Part shown: positions 31,986 through 43,382 of the stretch, in pieces
How positions within the stretch are numbered: position 1 is the first letter of the stretch
How the letters are laid out: the number at the start of each line of letters is the position of its first letter
Origin: Aphanomyces cochlioides
Lineage: Eukaryota; Oomycota; Saprolegniomycetes; Saprolegniales; Verrucalvaceae
DNA length: 64,000 nt
Direction of reading: 5' to 3'
NCBI GenBank assembly: GCA_019828595.1
Contig: JAHQRK010000008.1
Location: 2,418,001 to 2,482,000, forward strand
The notes under the pieces: generated by a model
Seen by the model: the letters and a program-made list of their open reading frames with translations, nothing else
Databases searched by the model: none
Told to the model about the DNA's origin: nothing
Translations under genes and position numbers: made by a program

Positions 31986-33731
31986 ACAAATTTTGTCATG
32001 AGGTTGAGCGCAGTTGCGGCAATGGTCGAAGATGCTGGCAGGGTGAGCAAAAGATGAAACTGTTACTGATGACGAATTACTCGGAAGCGGAAACTGGCGT
32101 GGGGTTGAAATATATTTGACTCTTTTCTTGCGTTGTCTGAGCTGCTCCAGTGACGATCAGTGAGCCTGAGCATTACAACCGTGATAGGATTCTATCGAGC
32201 ATCTTGGAAGGGGCGCCAGATGGGGAAACACAAGAAAGCTCAGCAGCAAGATTTTTCAAGCATGCTGGGCTTACTGTATAAGACATCAGATATTCTACGA
32301 CGACTTTAAAATGGATGAATAAGCACACAGAACGTAGCAAGAATCATATCTTTGTTCCACTCAATAAAGGACTGTATTTAGCAACTCGCTTAACACAAAA
32401 AACTCGAGGTTACATCAAGCTCTAGCACGTACTGCTCCAAGTCTTGAATTGCTTTCATATCCTTCTTTCCGGTCGTAGCTTCAAATGGTTTCTTCTGAAA
32501 GGATTCGAAACGATGCGGAGGAACTACAAAGTGTGAGGAAGCTGGCTAATTTGACCGATTGTCGCGAGAAAAGTGAAGCTGTCATGAAGACCAGGACGAC
32601 CGCGAGGGAACAGTTATGCAAGTCCAAATGAGGACGAGTGATAGCGGATCGCAACTCACCATTGGCTCGTCCATGTTGAGAAGTCTACCTACCCTATGGC
32701 ACTGCTGTGTGGGCCCTGTGACAATCTATCCCGAGCATGCGTGTCGACGGTGGGCGATCATCTCGCCAAGCGAGGCGGCAGATATGGAGGAGACGCTCAA
32801 TGCCGGGCGTTTCATCAACTTGATCATGGCTGCCCTGAAGCTGCCCACATCCAAGGTTGGCCTGAAGTCAAGGTGGGCAGGATCTAAGCCCCATGGTTGC
32901 TGAAGCGCAAGGAGCTGGTACCAATGTAGCGTGCCGTGTGTGGAACCACGGAGCAATGTACTACCAAGCACTTGAGTCATACGCCAGCACCGTACAGACG
33001 ATCAACCCAACGCAAGCTCTCGTGCACCGAAACGACGGCCACCTTCGTACTCATTGAGTACTGCTTGTACGACCGTACGATGACACGGACGGACCAGATT
33101 TGTCGTGGCAAGGGGATCAGAAGTGACGCCAACCAATGGTTAGCCGAAGGTGGTGGAAAAAGCAACAGAAAGTGTATCGTTCGCCGAGCAAGAATATGAA
33201 GGATCTATTAAGACCAGCGGCGTGCGAGTGACGACAGAGTGAGCAATTGTGAGTATCAGCATCGAGGATGGAGCTAGAGCTTAAGGAAATAACATGACTC
33301 CGGGTTTTGCGGCTGAAGCTGTACTTCGTCGTAGCGACCATGTGCTCTCTGATGGGGCTGAGCCTGTAGTTCGTCGGTCAGTGTTGTGCTCCCGGTGAGT
33401 CCGTCGCCGGGCAAGACAGCAGGAAGGAGTTGTGGGATCTGTCGAAAACCCTCACGGAGCATGACCTATTTATTCAGCTTCCAATTTGCTCCCACAAGCG
33501 CAGTGGTCGAGTCCAAAATCCCCCCTTGTTCATACAAGTCGATCTCAGTCGGGACAACACCCCGCCATCGTGCGTTACCAGTAGCCTTTCAACCTACTGG
33601 CCGTGTCTACCATCCGCTTCTTTTGTTGGAGCAGTACCATTGACTACCCCGCGTAGAAGATCCAGCTGCCCTTCTAACCTTCGCCCCACCCCCCTCTTTT
33701 CTCTTTTCTTGCGGCCACAGCGGGCTTTTCC
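31986..33731. other. Intergenic region, no intact gene
   Basis: About 1.7 kb. A minus-strand coding-like tail at about 32385-32525 (KKPFEATTGKKDMKAI and so on, ending in a stop) may be another gene scrap. Frames at 32.6-33.7 kb on both strands are short and unrecognised. Confidence 0.35.
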
Positions 33732-35466
33732 TTAGCTCGCTCTCCCACAAAAGTATAATCTTGGAGGCTCCTTAAATGCCGCACAAATTTTTCCCAACAA
33801 ATGAACCCCAAGTATTTCATGTTGCGATGCAAGTGTGAAATGGAATATTCCTCGTGGACTCAAGGCATCGATCGATGGAAAATCTTTATCATCTGATGGC
33901 TCAAAGTAACCACGTACAGGTTTTTTCGGAATAGAATGTTTTGTGAAGGTCTCACGTTTACCATGAAATCGTTTCAAGGATAGAGTAGTTTCACTACGAG
34001 TTTGACCATCCAATCTTCGACACTTCAGCGTTCTTCCACCACAGGAAAAGACCAGATGGCAGTATCTCTCGTACATGTGCCTGGACATTTCTGATGGACT
34101 CCCACTAAACATATCTTGAAAATTGAGCAACATTTGAGCTGCATACTTTATCCATAGCTATTCTCCGACGTAGTTGGAAGCAGTATCAACGTGATTAAAT
34201 TCGTAGTCCTTGACAATTGTGTGGAGCAACGCATGGGCTGTTGGAAAAATTGCAATTGGGCAACCAATATTGCGCACACACATTATAGCGTTCACGTCTT
34301 CCAGAGCGGCATTAATTCTACGTAGCATTTCTCTTCCATCGTCATGAAATACAGAACGTGCCACGCCACCAAATATGCGATAGCGATCGTCCACCGAATC
34401 CTTGCCAACATGCGGGAAGCAAACTTTTCGGCATTGGTGGAGCTCATCGAGGGTCCAGACAGGAATAAACCACTCTACAGCATTTTTTGTCGCTCGTAGT
34501 GCTGGTAAGTGGATGATCGAGGCGAAGCAATGAACAGAGTCGCACAGGTCGAGTTCAAGGGAGTCGAATCCTGTCCGTCAATGACGTATAGACTGAACGT
34601 GCTTGGGTTGTCCAACAAAATGGGAACTGCGGCACTTGCAATTAAACGAACTGAGTATTCTTCCATGTCAAACAGCAAGAACGTGTCTTTCACTTGGTAA
34701 AAGATTCGCTTAGGCTTGAACGAAGATGAAGGATCGCGGGCCAAGTGTTACAAAATGTAGACGAAGAAAATAGACTTGCCAATACCTGGGGTTCCAGATA
34801 TTCCAAAGAAACTCCTTCCACGGGTCTTGTCACAAAAAAGATCGAAAATGTCTCTGTAGCACTGTCTGACGAAAACCTTTTCGACCTTTTCGTTTGGATA
34901 TGGTAACGCCACCTTGTGCCTTGAGGCAATACAATCGCCAACCAATGTAGCATGTTTCAAGGCATGAAATTGTTCGGTCGCCACAGGCATGACTTGCTTC
35001 CGTTTTGCCTGAGATTCCCCAAGATCCAAATCGCCGCTATTGATGTCTGAAATTTCAACTTGAGACGGTGGACGACTTCGTTTTCGTGTATGCTGCGGCA
35101 GCTGCACCAGCACGTGGATAATTCCGTTGGTTGGTGTATCTGTAAAAAGAGCGCCAATCGTCTCTGTGGGTTTCAGCTTTCTGTCTTCGTCCATAATCTC
35201 GAGAACCCACGAGGAGTATCACCACCATGTTCCAAAGACGTCAAGGTTTGGTCCTGTCCATGCAGCCAACGATTCGCCGACTTGTGCCATTTCTTGTCCA
35301 TGTTTGCCGCATAAAGCGTCAATCGATCGGCCTCACACACGACCACGGATGACTTCGTCTTCTTGATTTTGTTCTTAAGGTGCGCTACAAGCTTGTCGTC
35401 GCGAATGTCTACGACAAATTGGCTGCCGTCCCCAAGGATCACACACATCAACGAGATTCGCGCCAT
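33732..35466 (-). pseudogene. CRN effector gene, near full length but broken
   Basis: Minus-strand ATG at 35466. The header (MARISLMCVILGDGSQF, ubiquitin-like, with ADRLTLYAA) runs to about 35173. After a frame change come IIHVLVQLP and the basic linker RKRSRPPS, then FHALKHATLVGD, the Walker A GTPGIGKS, an SFKPKRI segment, LSLYVIDG-like and VCFPHV / RYRIFGGVARSVF blocks, and VKDYEFN. A TAG after NYVGE (about 34156) interrupts before the final 130-residue tail that ends at 33732. At least three frame changes plus one stop are present. CRN proteins are delivered into host cells and act in the nucleus; this copy is presumed inactive. It has the most complete domain order of the CRN copies here and explains the fragments at 13-18 kb. 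Confidence 0.7.
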
Positions 35467-35513
35467 TCTTGTAGATTTTGCAATTGAAGAAAGTCCAGAA
35501 ATGGATCGAATGA

Positions 35514-35529
35514 CCGGATAATTATCCGG
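35514..35529. promoter_or_regulatory. 16-bp perfect palindrome upstream of the CRN start
   Basis: CCGGATAATTATCCGG lies about 50 bp upstream of the minus-strand start codon at 35466. Perfect dyad symmetry could be a dimeric factor site or chance. A related tandem (ATCCGGATTTATCCGG) occurs at about 63239-63254. Confidence 0.25.
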
Positions 35530-35661
35530 ATTTCTGTTTCCCATGATCACATCGAAATGTCCGGTCCACCTTGGTTACCGACGTGGCGCTTGCTCCCTCT
35601 TTAGATGAGCTCGACTGCCATCTCGTGTCGTCTTCGCACTTGATCGTTATCCCACCATGGT

Positions 35662-35898
35662 ATGGCGGTGAAATTGCTGTTTGAACGGTCGAAATCGGGG
35701 GTTACTGTGAGGAGAGACAGCATTTCCATCGTTGCTTCCCTCGAATACGCCGAGGAATCTCCATCATCCAAGCTCGAATGCATTGAGATTCGCTATTCCA
35801 AGCACTGCATCCACTGCACCGATGGTTTTCTTGTAGCTGTCAATGGAACCGATCAGTTTCAAGCTTGTAAGTCGATTCGGTTACAGTCGCTACTCTAA
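35662..35898 (+). CDS. Small hypothetical protein (78 aa), module repeated at 30.8-31.3 kb
   Basis: The ATG frame begins MAVKLLFERSKSG and contains DSISIVASLEYAEESPSSKL. The same residues are partly kept in two degraded copies near 30836 and 31150, suggesting former coding constraint. It ends 41 bp before the IQ gene start on the same strand. A good donor-like GTAAGT at about 35868 raises the alternative that this is an upstream exon of the IQ gene. No family recognised. Confidence 0.35.
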   Translation: MAVKLLFERSKSGVTVRRDSISIVASLEYAEESPSSKLECIEIRYSKHCIHCTDGFLVAVNGTDQFQACKSIRLQSLL

Positions 35899-35939
35899 GA
35901 AAAGACAACTTTAAAGGGCGGCGGGTCTTCCTGCATGGC

Positions 35940-38900
35940 ATGGCGACTGTGCGGTATCCCTACCGACCCAAGAAGCGTGGCATGGCGCGTGCGACGAGCT
36001 ACGAAAGCATCTTGGCCAAATTACCCCCTCGGCCAACGCCAACGCAGCCCTTCCACGGTACAAAAACATCCGCCATCTCCATGACTGACATCTTGCTAGC
36101 ATTGACGCGGGAAGACATGGGCTGGAGTACAACGTCACATGAACCCCAGCAGGAGCAGCAAGAAACGTCGTCCAAGCTGACGCAGCAGCGCGAATCCGGC
36201 TGGAATACCTCCTTCCCCGCGGAATATTCACTCGTCCCGCCCGCCGTCGACTTTAGATCGACGCTGAGCTACACGCAGCATAAACTGCGCGATCTCGAGG
36301 CCGAGAAACAGGTACAAGCGCGCGCGTTTCCGCCGTGGAATTCTCCGTTTGATCGCCGCGTTGTAGCTCCTCCAGGCCAGCGCGAGCACCATCCTCGCGT
36401 CGGACATTCAACGCAACCATACCTCGACGACGCTGAGCCATCTCCACGCGGCGTTTCATTGCGGCAGCGACGATCCACTGCTCACCGCGTCGTCCAGGTT
36501 GGTCCGCCGCTTTTTCCCGTGGTTTCACCATAGCAAGTAGCAATGCCCAGGACGAAATCCGCTTGATCAAGGCGATTTTAATCCGCGACGGGCTCGTCCT
36601 GCGTCTCCACGGCATGGCGGCGGCGATCCAGCGCGGCGATCATTCCTCCTTGACGAGCCAAGGGCCCAGCGCCATCTTGCAGTTGCTCCTCGACACGCGC
36701 GACGCCTCGCTTCGTGTCGTACATGCGCTGAGTCAATGGTTCCAAGCGGTCGCGACGCCACGGACGTACATGTGGCACGGCGCGAGCTACGTCCATCGCA
36801 TGCTGGACGATCTCAACTTTCTCGGCGACGTTCCCGTCCTGGCCGACGCTCTCGGTGTCGCTCCACGCGCCATGAAGCGGAATCCCTTCATGATGCCATG
36901 CTCCATTGCCGACCGCGATCTCGAGCCGTTCCGGTACATGCTTCAGCCGCCGCCGTTGACGAGAGAGCTCTTCGTGGAGAACGGCGCAGTGGCGGAGACG
37001 AGCGCGGAGGCCGTCGCGCAGGGCGATGCATTCTTTATCTGGGCTTGCATTCATCTTCCCCATGAAAGCAGCAGTAACAACGACGCCGCGCCGCCGCCTC
37101 CGCCGCCGGCAATTCCTCCAGAGCCGCAGAAACTCATGGGGCATGTCCTGGAATGGCAGACGCGGGCAGAGACGCAGCTCAAACTCCTCGCCATGCCGCT
37201 CGAATCGCCGCTCGGACTCCACGCAAGCCAAGTCGTGGACTCGTCGCCCATGCTCAAGCGCAAAGGACATTTGCCAGCGCTGAGCAGCGTCGCACCGCCG
37301 CCGAGTACGCTCCATGACTTGATGCACCACGTCCACGATCCACCGCCGCCATCCCAGGACACTCTCAAGAAAAGATCGACCTACCAAGCGCGCTCCGCCA
37401 TGAAATCCGCGCTCCATGGCAGTCGCAAGTACGCGCACGTGAAGCCGCGCGTCAGCGCCGAGGCATTTCCACACAAACGCAAGCAAAGGCCGTCCGCTGC
37501 GTCGCCGCCGCGCCCCTCCATGGTATATTACAGCCGCCCCAAGGGGGAAACTGCGGGGGAACTGACCCAATTTGTAGCGCCGCGCTCCCGCGCCCAAGGC
37601 GCCGCCCGTCGTGCTCTCTATCGACAACTGGAGTGTCTCGAGCGTGGAATTGCAAGCGCTAAGTCGCCTGGAAGCGCCGCCGCATGTCGTCGCGCTCGTC
37701 ATGGTACGCTCTTGCACGTTTCTTGCGGAGAATTGACGGCTGTGGGAACAGACGACGGTCTTGATGGTCGTCTCGCCGGGGGATTTCGTCCCCAAGGACG
37801 TGAGCTGGACGACGAGTCGACAAGTGCTGAGCCAAGGGGCGGCGCTGCTTCGATCGATGGCCGCTCTGTCGAGGGAAAAGCATGCGATTGCGCCGGTGAA
37901 ACTCAAGGCGCTGGAGCCGTTTGTCGGCAATGACAAGTTCCGCCCCGAGAGCTTGCAGTCCTTGTCGAGACCTGCGGCGGCGCTGTGCGCATGGGTGCTC
38001 GATCTCGTCGCTGCGACGCCGGTGCCAGCAACCATCACGCTCGACGATCCACCACCGCGGCGCGACAAGAACGACCAAGATGACGCCGAAGATCGCACGG
38101 ATCTCCTCGAGATCTTGGACGCGGACGATACAAATCCAGCATCGAGAGCGGCACCGGACGTCCTCGTTCTCCACGGTAAGAAGCGCTAGACTTGATGGAG
38201 ACTTTGTGGGCGCTTTAGAAGCATCTGGCGGCAGCGCGACGCCAAGGCTTGTCTACCAAGGAAGCTGGACGTACCACGACTTGGTCTACGCCGCGACGTT
38301 CTACTTGGACGGCCACGACGACGACTCGAGCTCCTTGCTGGTGCAGCTCGGGGAGCCGCGCAGTGGTTGCCAGACGCAAGCCAAGCTGACGCTGGACGAG
38401 ATGACGCGCTTGTTTGGGTCTGTCGCCGCTGAATATGCCGCAGGTAGGATGGAACATGCGCTGGAACCGCACTGAAGGATGGCGCAGAGCATGCATGGAT
38501 TGAACTCTGCCAGTTGATCCTCTCCCGACTCGATCGAGTGATTGAAGAGCCGTCGTCGTCGCCCATGACAAACGACGAGGAAGAGCTGTGGCAGGCGCTT
38601 GCGACGCCGCGGTCGGAGGAAGAGTCCACGCCGCCAGTCAAGAGGCCGCCGACGACGGGGAAATCCATGGTGGAAACGCTGCCGATGCACGTCGAGATTC
38701 CGCCGCTCAAGTCGCCAAGACAAGCTGGAGAGATACCAGGAAGCGACGGACGGCCGCGGTTGTCAGGACGACAGTCGAGTCGAGACAAGAGACGTCAGTC
38801 GCTCGTCGCCACACAATCGCAATTTGCCGTCGACGTGGAGCCGGAATGGCACTCGATTGAGCACCACGCCAAGGTAAAGCTCCTCCTTCTTCATGGCCGC

Positions 38901-40214
38901 GGCGTTGACGCGGGCGATTAGCTTGGCATGCGCACGGCGTCACGGCATCGCTTGTCGAATGCAAAGTTGGAGCACTTACAAGCCATGCTCGACGATCCAA
39001 CGCGAGTTGATACAGGACGACGCGAGCAGATGAGGCACCAAGGGGAGGAACAACAGCGAGAACCACAGCCGCAGCACGACGACGAGAGGACGCAAGCTGC
39101 GGCGGCGGCGGTGGCCGAAGAAGCAGCGATCCAAATTCAATGCATGGCGCGGCAGAAATTTGCACGGGACCATGTGGAACGCTTGAAGCAACAGGAGAAA
39201 GAAGCATCGGCGGCGGCGGCATGGAGCGATGCACAAGAGCCACAGGAAGAGCAGCAGCAAGAAGAGGACAAGAACGACGTTGCGGACGACGCGGCAATCC
39301 AGATTCAATGCATGGCGCGGCAGAAATTTGCACGCGATCATGTTCAGCACCTGCGAGACGAGAGGGAAGCGTCTCTGACGGAAGAAGCTTCAATGGAAGC
39401 GGTGGAAGGAACGCCGCGCCATGAGATCCAACAAGACGAGCAGCTAGACACACCGCCAGAAGACCGTCACGATGACAGGAAACAAGCTGCGGCGGACAAC
39501 GCGGCGATTCAAATTCAATGCATCGCGAGGCAAAAGTTGGAAAGGGACCACGTCCAGCACCTCCGAGAAGAGAAGGAAGCATCTCTGGCGGAAATCACGA
39601 CGGAGGAGCAGCCGCAACAAGAGCAGAAACAAGGACAAGACCAGGAGCGGCAAGACGCGGATGTGGACGGCGCGGCGACTTTGATTCAATGCATGGCGAG
39701 GCAAAAGGTTGCAAGGGACCATGTTCAGCGCTTGAAAGACGAGAGAAAAGTGTCGACGAAGGCAGCAGGACAAGCGCTGGAGACGCCCGGACAGCCGCTA
39801 GAAGAGCCCACAGACGACACGACAAAGCAAATGGCGGCTGATGACGCGGCGATCCAGATTCAGTGCATGGCGAGGCAAAAACTTGCTCGAGACCGTGTCC
39901 AGCACCTCCGAGATGAGAAGGAAGCAAGCAGGTCAGCGCTGGACGAGCTAGAGGACGACAAGAAGCAAGCGACAACTGATGCGGCATCGACGGAACGAAG
40001 CAACGCAAGCCAAGAAGAGCTCCAGGAGCCGCAAGACGAGCAGGAAGAGCTGCCAGATCTTGGAGAGGACGAGGCGGCGATTCAGATCCAATGCATGGCG
40101 CGGCAAAAGTTGGCAAGGAATCGCGTCGAGCGGTTGAAGCAGGAGAAAGAAACATCGCTCGAGTCGTCATACTACGAGGAATTTGAAGACGACGATGAGG
40201 CCGCGTCGACTTGA
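35940..40214 (+). CDS. Dynein-stalk-like / multi-IQ-motif protein (7 exons, ~1327 aa)
   Basis: Exons are 35940-36497, 36551-37522, 37578-37703, 37752-38175, 38219-38443, 38488-38873 and 38922-40214. Every junction is GT-AG with introns of 43-55 bp, and the frame is open throughout. The N-terminal 500 residues are basic and proline-rich with no family I recognise. Residues from about 520 (ELQALSRLEAPPHVVALVM), then FVGNDKFRPESL and AAALCAWVLDL, follow the pattern of the microtubule-binding stalk region of dynein heavy chains, without the AAA motor. The last exon encodes six near-identical IQ units (AAIQIQCMARQKFARDHV type) separated by acidic, glutamine-rich coiled-coil-prone linkers; IQ motifs bind calmodulin or related EF-hand proteins. 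A cytoskeletal or axonemal role is an inference. Local GC is clearly higher than in neighbouring transposon regions. Confidence 0.85.
39118..40150 (+). repeat. Six in-gene IQ repeats
   Basis: Units of about 60 bp encoding AAIQIQCMARQK(F/L)ARDHV recur at roughly 39120, 39288, 39504, 39672, 39846 and 40074, spaced by variable linkers. The high nucleotide identity of the units (GCGGCGATCCAGATTCAATG-like) suggests recent internal duplication or gene conversion. Confidence 0.85.
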
Positions 40215-41180
40215 GCGTCTCTCTCTCTGTCGGTAAACTTTGCTAGCTCGGTGGGATCGCCGCTGTTGTAGCGTCGCTAATGAACGTCCAGCGCTCTTTG
40301 TATCTCGTTCTTCTTCAGGTGGCGAGGAAAGCTTCAGACACAGCGCATGTCGAGGGATATTCAGTCTAATCATGATGAAGAACGACGGGGAGACGCATTT
40401 ACCGTTGATTTTCTTCGGGGAGAGGCGAGAGCATTAGAAACGTTGTCGCAAACACAGGAAGCTCGCAGTCGTCGAGATAACGCGATCGGGTGAAGGAGGA
40501 GGCTGCCAGCTTGTGCTTCCTGTCGCCAGTCGGTCCTTACAAACATTAGCAGTCGGTCGTTCGAGAGCTCCACATGCTCGCACCGTGAGCCTTTCTCAAC
40601 GAGCGGCGACGATCCAAAGCAAAATTTCGCAGTCGACTCCGCGCCAAATTGACTGCAATTTCCGCCCCAAAGCGCAAGATAGCTTGATTTCGCTCGAGAT
40701 TTCGGCAGCGAGGGCATCGTGAAGAGCTAGCGGGGTTCAAGTCGATGCACTCTCCACCGCGTGCGAAAGAATCGCCTCGCCATGTGGTCCTGCGCTCCCG
40801 ATGATGATTTTCCATGCATTTCCGAGGTTGGTCAATTCTTCAGTGTAGCAATACCTTTACAACTTCATATATTGTATGAATTAATATTGTTTTGACATTT
40901 TCAATTATAAGAGGTCAGCTAGTGTTCTCATAATTGCACCTGCTGCAGTCTCTGATGTATATCCGTTGGCTTGCACCCTGATTTATCCACTTCGTTGTGT
41001 GGAGCGTTGTGCAGCAGAAATGTTGAATAGAAGCTTATAGTTGGACGGAATTATATGATAAATAGAAATCCTTTGACAATCAATAATGTGAATATTATAT
41101 AACCTTTGTAAAATAATATTTAGCAGTCGATTGGGAAAGGACAGCATTTTCAAATTTGCCACCAAGGAAGATCGAGCTCG
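40215..41180. other. Intergenic region before copy 12
   Basis: About 970 bp. Antisense frames at 40370-40815 are open but unrecognised. The right third is AT-rich, with a GCATTTTCAAATTTGCC promoter-like site about 30 bp before the start of copy 12. Confidence 0.4.
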
Positions 41181-42709
41181 ATGGCGACGACGACAACGAC
41201 GGACTTTGACGCGTTCTTTGCGGGTTTGGCGGACATTCGCCAACATATTCACGCCAATCCTGAGCTCGGCTTTGAAGAAGTCAAAACGCAAGCGCTTGTC
41301 CGCAACTATCTCATCAATCAAGCGAAAATTCCCGCCGAACAGATCAAAGACTGTGGGAAGACAGGTTTGGAACGCCGTTGCTCTATCAATTGAGCATGCA
41401 TTAGGCCTGGTTGTCGATATCTTTGGTCCGACGGAAGGTCCCAAGCCGGCCGACGGAGCTTTGAAATGCGTAGCTTTCCGTGGAGATATGGATGCATTGC
41501 CGATGACCGAACACAATCCCCAACTTGCCTACGAATCCAAAGTCCCAGGAGCAGCGCATATGTGTGGTCACGACGGTCATACAGCGAATTTGATGGGATT
41601 TACTTTGTTGGTCCAGCAGCGCCGTCATCTATTGCCGCCGCATTCCATCGTTCGATTGTTGTTTCAACCAGCAGAAGAAGGCCACTTTGGTACAACCAAC
41701 TATTTTTTGGTAATATTCATTGTGGATTTGATTAGGAGCTGTGGCGATGATCAAAGATGGCTGCTTGGACGGCGTGGATGAAGTATATGGCTACCACAAT
41801 ATGCCATTCACCCTCGGAAACATCCAAGTCAAGTCTGGACCTATTATGGCCCACGGCGGGACCTTTAGCATCACGATTTCAGGCCCTGGTGGTCACGGCT
41901 CTGCTCCCCACGTCACAAAAGTCTATCAAGATTGTTAGCTGCTAGCTTACATTATGTCTCTGTAGGATCCAATTGTCGCAGCTGGCCAAATTATCATGGC
42001 CATGCAAACAATTACAAGTCGCAGTTTATCTCCGCATGACAGTGCTGTAGTCTCGATTTGTCAAGTCCACGGCGGCGAAGCCGACAATGTTATTCCGTCG
42101 TCGGTTCGTTTGTCGGGTACGATTCGTGACTTTGCTCCAGCCGTCTCATCCACGATCAACCAACGTAATCCACCGCCACAGTGTTAAATTGCTAATTGTT
42201 GTGTGTAGGCATGGCAACCATCGTCGAGCACACTTGCGCTGCATTCGATCTCAAGGGTGAATTCGAAATGAAAGAGCGATATCCTGTCGTGGTGAACCCC
42301 ATCGAACAGACGACGATTGTTGAATCGATCGCCCAGCGAATCATCGGCTCGGACCGCGTCTCGGCTCAAGGATTGCCACTCTGTGGCTCGGAAGATTTCG
42401 CATTCTACTTGCATCAGCGCCCAGGTAGTTTCTTCTTTATTGGTACAAAGGGCACGGTACGATTGATTTCCGTGGGAAAGAATGCTGATGGAATTTTCAT
42501 AGACTGACGGCCACAACCGCAACAACCACACGGACACTGTAAGTCGAAGGGCTCGATTTGATCCACTGAATCATGTCTAGTTTGATTTCAACGACCAAAT
42601 CTTGCCCATTGGAGCGCGCATGTTTTTGGAATTGATCAACCATCGCTTCAACTGCGCGATTTACTCAGCGGACGAGTTGGATCAAATGACTGCGCGTTTG
42701 TACAAGTAG
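41181..42709 (+). CDS. M20D metallo-amidohydrolase, copy 12 (7 exons, 421 aa)
   Basis: Exons are 41181-41364, 41405-41689, 41736-41920, 41966-42164, 42209-42456, 42503-42538 and 42581-42709; 1266 coding bases close at TAG. It has intron 1 and intron 2 but lacks intron 3, since the YGYHN region is continuous. All motifs are intact: MCGHDGH, PAEEGHFG, YHN, GPGGHGSAP, CGSEDFAFYL and NRNNHTDT. It is separated from the main cluster by 14 kb containing the synthetase and IQ genes, and faces copy 13 tail to tail. Confidence 0.9.
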
Positions 42710-43382
42710 TTTGTCAACCTTGAAGCTGCAATTTCGACAATTTCAACTATGTCCAAGACGTCAATTGCAATCAAAAGCGTTGTGCCGTTGTACTGTGACA
42801 GAATGTAGCATTTTGAATTGTCACGTTTTGTCGTAGCAACAGTCCATAGCTGGTAGACGCTCAGGATTCCAACTTGGTTGCCATCACAATAAGATGCAAT
42901 GAAAAGCAGCATGGAATTGGAATCGACGGATGTCTTTCGCACGCTTGAACACTGAACGTTGGCGGTGATTTCAATCACAATGGGCGGTACGATCGATGGG
43001 ATAGAATGTTGTAATTTGATATCCACTTAACAAGCAAGCAGCCCAGGGGCTCAACTCCATCTGCACCTCCACGATCAAGTAAAAGAACAGGACAACGCAA
43101 CGAGAAAGAAGACCCAAAGTGGAGGGAAATCGTCGTAGTTGGACAAGTAACTCAATATGCTCTTCTGCTCCACAGTAGACTACACAGGAGCCTCTTACCG
43201 CACGATTTATCATGAGCACGAGTTCTCGAGCTAGAACTGACGGCGATGGCTTATAAATTCGACAAAAGACTTTCGACGCGATACAACATCACTGCGATCT
43301 GGTAAATGTGTGCCTGAATTGATTATTTACTCGACGTCATTGGATAGACTCGAGGGAATACGATCGTTTGTCGATGGATTGC
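42710..43382. other. Intergenic region between convergent copies 12 and 13
   Basis: About 670 bp. Minus frames at 42682-43026 and 42971-43219 are open and could be spliced into one small protein, but no start, family or conserved block supports it. Confidence 0.35.

Noticed and set aside
36578..38098. 506-codon open frame on the minus strand
   Set aside because: It is antisense to the IQ gene, whose plus-strand exons have consistent splice sites and recognisable domains. High GC explains the open antisense frame.
39118..40150. Regularly spaced repeats that could suggest a CRISPR-like array
   Set aside because: The units encode IQ motifs in frame within a spliced eukaryotic gene, and spacer lengths vary.
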